Below are positions 20,898-32,800 of a stretch of DNA of 64,000 nucleotides, piece by piece. The translations under genes were made by a program, and so were the position numbers. Source of the stretch: Dipylidium caninum. Taxonomy: Eukaryota > Platyhelminthes > Cestoda > Cyclophyllidea > Dipylidiidae. Numbering within the stretch: position 1 is the stretch's first letter; every line of letters begins with the position of its first letter. The stretch covers positions 434,001 to 498,000 of the forward strand of contig QEYB01001208.1 of the NCBI GenBank assembly GCA_017562135.1. Direction: 5' to 3'. Below the pieces are notes generated by a model. It was not told where the DNA came from. It searched no databases and saw only the letters and a program-made list of their open reading frames with translations.

Positions 20898-23800
20898 ATG
20901 CGATGGTGGACCTTAGGTCTGAGATGCGAACATGGCAGAATAAACGTATACAGTCTTGTATTTATTAACCGCTCTTCAGTATATAATTTGCAACGGGAGG
21001 CTCCTAAACCCCTTCCGATAATTTGTACCGAACACCTTGTTCATGTACCACAACAATACGGTGCTGCCTACCACGGACCTTTGAGCCGGCAAGGTACGGA
21101 AGAATTATTGGCCGGAAAACCATCGGGTGCCTACCTTATCCGAGATAGTCAGCGGGCGGATGGAGCTTTCACTTTGGCTATTAGGTATGGTAACTAAGTA
21201 GATATCCTTGCCTTCAGATTTGATGATTCGACGAAAAATTACAAGTTATTTTATGAACCCGAATCGAAGTTGCACTATGTTGGTGAAAAAAAATTTGAGT
21301 CTGTTGATCAGCTGGTAGCCGATGGATTGATTTATCTTTACATCGAAACTCGCGGTGCTGACATTCTCCAAAAGTTGTCAGAAGCCACTAATTATGAACA
21401 CTCTCCTTACTATAGGGTACGTTCATTTCAAACGTTTATACATTGCTTTGGGCACATTACTTGTTTACCAACTTTTATACTTTTTATCCTTTGCCATATT
21501 TTTTATATTTAGTCACTATTTCGTTTATTGACCACCATCTTTGTCAATTTCCTGATTCTTTTATGTAGAACTACGTATCTGTTTGATAATTATGTCGACT
21601 TTTTCTCTATTCATCATCGTAGATTTAAACTTCTGTACTTTTCTTCGAACCAAAGTCATCTTAATTCTAGCCGACGTTATGATTTTTATTTTTCTTTCCG
21701 TGTTCTTTCTGTTGGTTTATATGATTATATATCAGATGTTTCGTAACTTATACAATGTGTTGTGACTTCCATTAGCCATCTATTTTGCTTATTTCATTCT
21801 TTTGATACTGTTAAGTTTATGAAGCCTGCTAATGATGGATGGTGTGGATATGAGTAGTTGAAAAAGGCAGTACTTTGGGTGTTTGATACGGCGAAAGCAT
21901 GCAAAATTGAGATTCTTCTCTTGCTCAGTTGCTTTGTATTGTTTTAGACCAGATACCATACGGTGAATGCCGTTCCTCCCCCGGCCAGGCCGGGAATCGC
22001 GAATTATCGGCGGCAGTCGTCATTCGAACTGATCGATGGACACCAGAGAGCTTCGCCAGTCCACTCTGACAAACCCAGCCAGAACTTTGCTGCTCTTGAA
22101 GTCTCCAAGGACAGTGTCAATGACTCGTCCAAGAAATCCCCAAATGTATTGCCACTTTCGGCTGAAAAACCCGTATGCGAGGGCTTTAAGTGCTTGTATT
22201 GTTTTGCTTAAGCCATTTTTTTAGTTTATCATTATTTACGCTATCAACTGGAATGTTTTTGTATGTAGTCCCAAAATCAATCCTTCAAACTTTTCAAGCC
22301 ATTATCATTGCATATCGTTGTCTTTTTCCCGTAATGAGTTTTATCCTCCTGAATTGATATTTTTATGATAAGTAACTTGGTAGTCACGTGTCAACTTTAC
22401 TGCTGCTAGAGAGTACGATACGCATGATTACTCGTCTTTGAGATCGTTTTTTTAAAAAAATAAACTTTTTGATATAGCCTTGTGTCTTTATCGGGGACAC
22501 TCCTAAGCCTTTGACCACTACGAAGAGCTAGAGTCCCTATCAGTCGTTTCTTCAGTTAAGTACTTATTTTTAATACATAATTTATCACATTTTAATAAAC
22601 CCTCATTACCAACGTGTATAAAACCTAGTTCATCCGCTTCACTATGTCATATTTGTAGATGGAGTTTCTTCGTCCGCATTTAGCGCACCACTCATCTTTT
22701 GCAATTCACTCTTTTAGTCGACAGACCAAATGAAGTCATCTCTGAAATCACAAACAGGTCCTTTGGCCCTGTTTGACCGGAAATCTGCCTTTTTACGATT
22801 TATTTTGGAATTGGTAAAAGTGTTCAGTATTTGCCTAGTCCATTTCACAATCCTCACTAGCTTTAACAGTAACATCCTGTTTGTGGTGCATTGCTCAATG
22901 TATATCGTTATTGGGTGTATCAAATCACGCAACAATCGGCCTAACATTTTTTCGAGTAAATGATCATTTGCTAACCTCTAGCTGCGTGCGTTGCTAGGTT
23001 TTTTTATGATAAGGGTAGAACCCTGCATATCTGCACACTTAGTTTCACTTTCCTTCCCCACTGGAGAAAATCGTACTTAAGAACCATTAACTCTCGTTTT
23101 GCCGAAGTTCACTTCCTATGAGAGTCACTGCCAACTTGCCGGAATTAAATATTTTCTAATAGTGTATATAATGTGCCTCCGGATTCCAAGGTATATATTG
23201 CATTTATTGGCTTCCTACCACTCGCATTGTCCAATCTGATAGTGATCACTGCGTTCCTAGGGCCCTTGTGTCAGGTATTCTGTTTCGATTGGATGCTTGG
23301 CGGTCACCCTGCTTGATCGCTATTTCTCTATCTTAGAGACTACTTTCCTACTGAAGTTTCGTTCATGCAATCGTGCTTCTTTATCCCGGACACAGGCTCG
23401 CAGCGTCTCTCTGCCCTTCCCCAAACCTCCGCGTACAGAGCCTTCACCGGGTTCCTCTGTCTCTCCTAACACAAAACCTGATGGTTCTACTGCGATTATT
23501 GCGGGTGTTGACGATAGCAGTTGCAGTAGCAGTGGTCATGCCAGTCTGAAAAGTCGGGAATCGGACAAAGCTGATGCTGGAGAAGGCTGTCACCGACTAG
23601 TTGGCAGCAATACCCGTCATCATCGTACTCTCGCCTCAACTTTGCCGATTAACCTGGACGGCGCCAACGTACATGCGCCCGGACGAATGGGCGCTGACGC
23701 TGCGGCCGTTCCAACTTCCCCTGTCGTGCAAGTGGATGTGGAGAAGGCGCACAATTTCCGAGTGCACACCTTCCGCGGACCTCATTGGTGCGACTTCTGC

Positions 23801-26800
23801 ACGCACTTCATTTGGGGTCTGGTTGCGCAGGGTGTCAAGTGCACTGACTGCGGATTTCAGGTGCTTTTTTTATAATCTTTCTCATCAACTTATTTGTAGT
23901 CCTTTTTGGGCCTACTTCTGCCTGTTGCTTATTCAATGGACTACATACTGGAGGTTAATCAGCCGCATATTTATGGGGAACGTCTTGGTGTGTTCGCCTA
24001 GCGGCTCGATAGGCGTTAATATTGTCACGGCGCTTTTGGGACATCGTCGAGTTGCATTTGACCGCCTGGAGCATATGGGATGGGGCATAACACTCGGTAC
24101 ACCGCCTCGCACGTACGCTGTGTGGCAGACACTTGGGGTACGATGATAAATCGCCCCCGCCTGTGCGGCGATGGTGAATGAGACGAGACGGGAGGAGGAT
24201 TCTGTCGCGTAGTTGTCTGTCTCACTGTTGCTGCTATCGGCCGCCTCCGTGATTGTGAGTGCGGCGCGTATCCGTTGCGCCCCACAGTCTGCGTTAATCA
24301 CTCATGGGGGGCGCACATGCACCCACGGAATCCCAGCAGTCCTCAGCTTGGCGGCCTCCAAAGTTGCGTTCTATTCAGGGTTGAATAAGTGGCTAATACG
24401 TACTTGTAGGGCTGCTTGTTTCAGTTGTCTCGACAACTTTCCCAGCAGCGGTGATGTTTAACTAACTAAATGCTAATCCTACGATAGTACACTAAATACA
24501 TTCGTTACTAAAAGACCGGTTGCTTATCGCTTGGAGAGGCCACTCAGAGGTTCACGCTGATAGTTACACTCTTCTTTGTGACTTTCGGAATGTTACCCCG
24601 TGTCATAGCGCAGTAATGGACAAAATACCAAAAATCGGACCCAATTTTTAAACTGTTTGGTAAAGAGGCGAGATTCCCTCGCCTTCTTGCTTACCTGTAT
24701 CTAATTGGTTCCCAAAAATGTGCACAGGCGGTTGAAGAAATGGAAGTTATTTCTGGAATGCAGTCTCCTACTCTTAAATCTAGTCAAAAAGCACTCAATT
24801 ACACCAATAGCAATTGTACTATTACAGCCCAACCTATTTTGTAATGGTTTCTTTTGAAAGAAATAGGATTGCTCAAATTCGTGAACCCTGGGGAGTGCTC
24901 TTATGCGTGAGTCGTTGAAAGAGGTCATGATGAAATCGAGAGAGAGAGAGGGAGAGGGAGAGGTAGAGAGAATCGTTACAATTTCGTGTTGATGTGTTGT
25001 GAAGTGAACCACGTCTTTATTGGTGAGGTCTCTCATCGCCCACGCAGTGTAGCATCAATCCACATGATGCTGTTTCTTGTGAGGGCTGATGCACACGCAA
25101 GCGTCGTCTCCGGTGCTTTGGACCGCGTCGACCGCGAATCCAGGCAACTTGAGCCATCACTTACTGCAGCGGAGTGGGGTGAGCAGGAAACTGTCATCAT
25201 GATGGTTGGGGGGAGGGAGGGCATGGCGAAAGAATATATCTTTTCACATCCGTGAAGACGGCCTATGGTCGTCAACCGGAACGTGTCTTATTTAAAATGA
25301 ATAATTACTTTCTACCATACCTAGTGCGTCTCCTTCGTCGGCCTCCGAAGAAGTGGGTTGGTCTTTTTTTCTGACAAGTTAACCACAATTTTTTATCCCG
25401 TCCCTAGAGGCAAACTGGTAGGTAGACTCTCGGGTCGTCTACACATTTATATTGTCCCGTGTTTTGATGTGACTAAGCTGTGGATGCACAGTGGTACATA
25501 AATCTCCCTCCTACTCTCTTCGTCGATGGACTTTTTATCGGGATACCTCAGCCTTACTTCCTACCTCCTTCGCCCAACACTCACTCATCATTCCTCCCAC
25601 GTGTGCAGACAATGGCCGGTTGTATGGATGTGGGAACTTTCCCTCAAAACTCCTCTATCACAAGTCCATTGAAAACAGCTTTAAAACTCTTCGGTAGACG
25701 ATATCGTTGCTAAGGTAGCCGGCCACTACCTGAGATCTATTTGGGGGGCCGATGCCATGACATGGACTAGTCATCTCATTTGCAGGAGTTGCCATCTTTC
25801 TTCTATATGTCAAAACGGTGGGGAACTGCTCCCGTGTCTGTCTAAATACCCGAGGCCTCACTAGACGGAGCTGAAGTGAGCCTCAACAAAAAGCAGTGTA
25901 TTGCGAGTCTGTTTCACTCCCGGCCACCTTCTTCGGTGCATTTCTGTTTGCCTAACTCGGGGGACAGATTATTGGCGCAACCCCTTATTTCCGCCCGCCC
26001 CATCCATCCTCGTGCTGCGATGCTCATGTTCTCCACACCCTGCGTTTGTTCTTTGTCCATCGACTTTCCTGCCTTCCTCACGATTTGTCACTGGTTGTTT
26101 TGGGAATTCAAACACACAGGTGCGGTTTTTCGGATCGTCTGATTCCTGTAATGCGGTATTTGTCCTTCTGCGTTTTGGCCTTTTAATCCTCCGGCGGTTT
26201 TAATTAGCGGGTTCACCTTACACGCACAGCCGTTTGAGCACTTTTTTAACTTGAGTTTCTAATTAGGATTCCTTATTCTTTTTCTTTATGGTTGGTCTAG
26301 AGAGGACCTCGTTCTTGGTCCATTTCCTCGCATCTAGACCGTAGCCCCTGCTAGTGCACAACTGACAATTATTTTGTTTATCATTGACTTGACAGAAAAA
26401 AACTCATTCTTCACTTCCTCACTTGAGGGTTTTAGAGTTGAGTGTTTTGGTTTATTATCAGCACATTCTTTTAGAAACTTATTGTTTGGTTTTCGAATTA
26501 TAGAATTCTTAGTAGGTGGAATGCTACTTCTTAAAGCACGCGGTTGCTTCTACAAAAATTTCTCATTGAGGCTAATTTAGAATAAGTTGCGTTTTTGCTT
26601 GCGTCTTCGACCGTGAAACAAAATTGACGATGTAAAGGGGCGAGGAAATTATCGAAACCTTCAATATCGGCATCTCCATCAAATTCACTGATTTTATGAC
26701 TATTAGATTGGACCCTCTTGTGCTCCCCTTTAGGCCCACAAGCGCTGCTCCATCAGCGTCCCCAACGACTGTCTTCCAGATATGAAGCGTCTCAAACGCG

Positions 26801-29800
26801 TCTTCGGGGTGGATCTAACTAGCTTGGCTCGTGCCGAAAATAGGTGAGCCCACAATTTCCTGTAGCCTTGCTTCATGTACTCGCAGTCTTATACTATCCG
26901 GATTCATCTAGTTGACTTTTGCCCATTTTTAATAACAGTTGTCGCCTCCCATCACGCGAGACTACTTCTGCTAGCTACTCCACGGTGTATGCAATCCTCT
27001 CAGCACTGTTAGCACTGGCATGGCAATATTTGTTTAATGTTAATCTTAAGGCGTACCAATTAATTTTGCTTATTATTATACCCATGGGCAGTTGTGGTCT
27101 TTGTGACGTACTCTTGTCTGCACCGACTTTGATGTTTAGTTGCTTCTAAATGTTCTTTTTCTTAATTATGGAGACGCACTTTTTCTACCACTGCACAATC
27201 AGCCCCTCCCCACCCCGTGTGTTCTCCTAATCCCATGCTGATAATTACCCTCTTGCTTGTAAATTAAGTTAGACCTTTTGCTTGTTTTCCCCCCCACTCT
27301 ACGGCAACAAGAGCACTTGTTCTAAAATCAACTTTGTCACCTTCGCTAGGTCTTGTGGTGCAGTAGTAGAACAGGTGAATGGGGAGTCTGTAAACAGAGC
27401 TGGTGACCCTAAAATTTCGCATGTCTTCTTCCTCAGAAGTTACTGTCAACTACCAACTGGCGTTGAATTTGTCCACATTGCCCAATTTGTGTTCCCACAC
27501 CCAATACGAGAGCATTCAATAGTTTTGGACCATCGGCCCGGACAATGAATATTTCGGTTTCATTTTGCTTATTTCCAATGGTAGACAATGCAGTAGACAG
27601 GCGAATATTTTACTTCTGAGTGGTTTCGCCAATCCACTGGTTTGTCAAATTGAGGAAATGTCTTGTTGATTAGCGTTTTTAAGGTATCTCCAAAGACGAG
27701 CTACTTTTCTTACGCATTCGTACACACAGACTGGGTCTGTCAACCTTCTCCAATCCCCGTGGCAACGATGTTCGACTGTCTGTGGGTTGCACGAGTGGGT
27801 CTACAGAAGGCCCTAAATTTCTTGAGATATCACTGAGGCTAGGAGTGAGACCGGAGAGCAGTCAGAATGTCGAAACAAAAAGTGTCTCTGTCTTCTGTGT
27901 TTGCGTGTGTCCTTCTCATTGGCCGCTTATGTAACCGGCCGGCTGCAGCATCTGCCAGTCTTGACGTGCGTCGATTGGCCGCCGGTTAGTTGGTAGCTCC
28001 GGAAGTCAATTAGAGCTCCCTTTCTCGCTAACCCTCTCAACTTCCGTCTCCTTCAGTTCTTTGCTACATCCCTGCTTGTGCACGGTGCCTCCCCTGCATG
28101 GGCGATACACTGCTGATCCCCACTCAGTTCTAATGTCTTCAGTTCCGAATGAGGGCAGAGCTCACAAATCTAACCTTGAATCCTGGAATCTTCTTGCGCT
28201 TAGCTCTCTTGTCAGGTTAACTTTCATACACGAGATTGAATTTTTTGATAGAAAAACGGGTCCTTTATGTGAGATGTACTTCAGTCTCGTATGTACACCA
28301 AAGGAGTTGCATTTCTTGAGAAAGTCAGAAAGAACTGAGCACAGCACGCTTTTTTCCTGCCCTCCTCGAGCCTGGTAATCAAACTCCACGTGGACAGTCT
28401 TCTTAAATGTACTTTTTGGAATACTAAACCTACCCTTAAGAATCACTTGTAAGTGAACCGTTTTTGTGAGAACAAACGAGTAGTCCTAGCTCCCTCTAGG
28501 TAGCCCTGTCTATCAACGCCTAGTAAAGACACGAGCGTCTGTCTTGGAAAGCGCGCCTCTGCTGAAGGCATAATTGAACGCACATGGGACACTTAAGTAG
28601 CTTGCCTTTCAGCCTAGCCTTCACCCGAAACTTGTCCTGAAAAGGATGCATTAGTTTCACATTTTCCGTTTCTTTTGAGGGGGTTTATAGTATTTTAATT
28701 GCACCTGAAAAGACTGTCAGGCGGAGACATTTTGTTTTTTTGTAGCAGCGCCATTGCGCAACACGGTCATCGTGTTACCGTGTTGGCTTGTTGTTTTGCC
28801 TTTTTGTTGTAATTTCAGGAATTTTGTTAATCCTGTTGAAGGTCAGTGAGGCCTTTTATACAATTTTAGATGATAAAGTGTTGGCGAAGTGTATATCCAA
28901 ACCATCCCACTTGGCCCATTTCTCATCAGTGTCCCAATACTCACTCCCCTTAGATAATGCGGTTCTGTTACATCTTTTTTGCGCTTTTTTAATGCCCTGT
29001 GTTAACTTTTTTTGTAGGGCTGTGCCCCAAGTGTTAGTTAAATGTATCACTGAGTTGGAGCGCCGAGGTGGCCTCGTGACCGAAGGACTCTACAGGGTTC
29101 CTGGAAATCAGGAGATCGTCGAGGACTTCCGCATTGCGCTCGACAAGGGTATGCGTTATTTTGGTTACAAATGGCCCACTCCAGTCTGTATTTAGCAAAG
29201 TTTTTCGCCTTAGACACTTGTCAGAACTCCAATTGATCCCGACTCACATTTCCTTCCCCCCCACGGTGTTGACTGAAACGATTTTCGTGTGACCTCAGTG
29301 ATATTTTTAGGTGGACTATGTTGTGAGATAGGGTAATTTCGTCATCACTGCCTCGAGAGGAAAGTACACCACCATGCCCCGGGTGATATCGTCCTCTCTG
29401 GACACTTAATTCCCCCTTAATTAGGTATGCAACATGCGTGAGGTGAAGTGGAGTTCGGTTCAACCTGGCCGTAAAAAGTGAGTGCGTGATAGAAGCTAGT
29501 GTGATTTTTCTCTCCTTAATTAAACACATTGAGGTATATTTGCAGAACTAAAGTACTTTCTGCTCCCGTCCTCGCCTCGCACACGGGTCTCCCTAGTTTG
29601 TGCTGCCGTTATTAAATCTCCCTCATTTGGAGTCCCCTTTTAATGTTTACATTACAGAGCACCGCCAAATTTTATTCTGCATCGTTCGACATTTCTGTTG
29701 CTGCTCTCAATTTTTGTGGTTTGGTGAAAGAATGGAATTTCATTTGTCCGCGGTACACCCAAATTAGCCTTCGCTTACTCGAAACCTCAACTTGTGCCAC

Positions 29801-32800
29801 TTCTTTCTTATATTCACAAATACTTTCTAATCCAGTAAATCGTCGAAAGTGGGGTGGGGGGGGGGTGGGGGCGGGAGAGGGGAAGGAGGAGGTGCGGCCA
29901 GTGATGATTCTGTTCCTGCTTAATCATTCTGGGTCTTCTTTACTCGCAGGGCACACCTTGGTTCCGCCTCATAAGCCGAGTTCAGATCGCCTCTTCGTCG
30001 CGTATCTTCTTCCTTCCGTTATTTGCCTCTTTTAAAGTTTGCAATTGTTCTCTGTGTTACACTTTTGCACTTCATTTACTTTGCCTTGGTTCTTTCTATC
30101 GTGATGGCCTTCTGTTACCTAGGCAACTCCGAGATAGTTTGCTTGAGTGTTATTTCTCTGCTCTTCACAAAGGCCTTATCGCTGTGCATGGCGCGTTGTG
30201 TCTCAGGTTGCCATAAATGTTTAAGTCCTCTTATTTTTCATCTCCCGCTCAACCAGTTTTTTGAATTTTGGCAATTATTTGCTCACGCAGTTATATCGTC
30301 GGATGGTTTCTACTGCTCTGTGCTCACATCCTCAAACCGCCATGTTTGCCTCATCGTTTTCCGAGGTCAATTCACTCTCAAGAGTCCACCTCTGGTGTAT
30401 TTTGGCGGATGGGTATCTTCGAATCAGTCTCCTGTAAACACACACTCACGCCCTACAGCATGTAACCTCGCCGACAACTTCTCCATCGTCTTCATTTACA
30501 CTCTTGTCAGTCATTTTGTCCCTAAGGAGTGCATTATTTGCGAAAGCTTATTCCCTTTTACCACGACTGGCGGCGGATGGGTTTCATTTGGCCCTTAGGC
30601 CGCCAACGCCGCGCATTCGGTTCACTATTTTTCATTGGGAAAGTCGCCTGAAGTAGTTTCCACGCTGTTGCCCCTCGCTATTGCTTAATGCCTTTTTTTG
30701 CACTCTGGAGCAGTCAATATGGGGAAATCAGAGCATTTTTTATTCTCTTCTTGATCGCAGTTTCAATTGAGTTAGACTGCGTTCTGTTTTAGATTTTCTG
30801 AGTTTGCACTGCACTTCTCCACATTTGAACGCCTATTGGCGATTTTTCATGCAGTCCAGATGCCGCGCTCTCCGATCTAACATCCTTCCTTTCTACGCCA
30901 CCTTGCGATAATTTTTATGATTTTCGGTCATCGCCGTTACCATCATCCACTTCACTTCTTTGTTATCCATTTGAATCGCCACTTCCCTTCCCCCTAACCC
31001 GATTTCCACCTTTCGAGCAGACCGCCCCATCCCGTCCCGGCGCCGCCACTTGCTTTTAATTCTGTCGCTCCCAGTGCATCAAACCCTCGTGGGTGCTTAT
31101 GCCTTCTCACAGGGGGCTCTGCTTGCTTCTGCACTTGGAATCTGTAAAATTGCTCTCTGCGACGAGACGGTTTTGGGGCGGATGCAGCAAAACAGCATGA
31201 CTTGTGAGCGTTGCGCAGAGGTAAATCGCTTACCACACCTGTAAATAAACGTTTCGGCATAAAACGTGCGTAGCCCGTTGTTTGGATGTGCGCTGTGTGG
31301 GTGTGTGCACAGCTCTTTTGGAGCAGGAGGCCGCGCCAGAGTGTGCGTGCGCTGCTGCTGTTGCTGCCGCTGCCGGGCTCTGTGTAAGAGGAGGTTCGAC
31401 CTTCAAATTCCTACTATTTTGTTCTCATCTCGTTTCATTGTTTATGCTTTTGCGCTGAGTGTATCCATGTGAATTCGGTTGACGATTTGATAGAATTAGC
31501 ACAGTTTGATGGGAGGTGTTGCGCACGTGTGACGCGCAGACCAGCTGAAACGGCGGAAACGCTACCTTTATGCCAACCTCCGTTGAATAGCCTTCCCATG
31601 GAGTGGCTGGAACGCGTCGTTACGCCGACATTTTCCGTTCTCCGTTTCACCCCCCCCCCGTTACTCGTCAATCGAGGCAATTTCCCTTGCTTCGTTCGTT
31701 TTCCAACCGGGTTTTGGGTCCTAAAATGACTCTTTACTACCTTTGAATGAGGTAAGCTTCGGGGAGTCCTGGTTGCTTTTACGCAAGTTTTATGACTGTC
31801 TTTGTCCCCCTAATCCGTTTTAACGCAGTCGACCATTAGCGAGTCCCACTTTGCAAGGCCTCACCGATAATTGTCCGAGGAACTCTCTGTGCCGATGCCA
31901 TTTCCCGTCGTACCACTTCTAATTTATTACATTTGCGCTCCATTGTCTGATATGGGGGATTGTCAGTCTGTCCTGTTCCCCTGAAACTTAACTAGTGGAT
32001 TCTTTCAAATCATTCTTGCCTGTTTGGGTGCAGTTCTTTTTTTTCATCTGTTGTGCATCTTCCTCTTTTATGTTCGCAGCAATATTAATATCCACCCATG
32101 GTGAGCTCATACTCCCGCGCCTTTATTTTCAGACTGTGAATCAGTGGATCTCTCGGAGAAACGATGCGGCGACTTGAATACAATCACGAGTCTGATAAAG
32201 TCCTTCCTCCGCCAACTTCCCCTTCCTCTCATCACTTACGAGGCGTACCCCGAGCTCATCGAGATTGCGCGTGAGTTGAGACTCCTGCACACTGCGGCCA
32301 TTTTGGCTGAATCCTTTCTTTCTTTTTTTTTCCTTCTTTCTTTTTTATCCGGGCAGGGACATGAAAGCCTCCTAACACGACTATTTGCTCCATTTGTTAG
32401 TCTGCGGACGCTAAATGCACGTAATCATGTGATGCAACACTTCGCAAACGGTGCGCATTAAACTTCGACTTGGTATTTTCACAACGAATTCCTCATCTGG
32501 TGTCGGTTATGTTTACATATACGCCTGTACGTGGCTACAGCTGAACTTCCCAGACCGCTGTTTCGTTCCCGACCGGGTGCATTGGAGCAATAAGGACAAC
32601 AAGTCCATGTCCCTCCCACCCCTCCGTTCACTTCACACGAGCTCGACTGACTCCCGATTAACGTCTCCGGGGCAAAGGAGTGTTGCTCGGCTTTCATGGC
32701 ACCTTTTCGTAACGACTTGTAAACTTCCTGGCACGTTGGGGCTTCTTTACATTCACAATAATCTCGTTGCTGTGCTTCATTTGCCGCGGTCCCACTTGTT

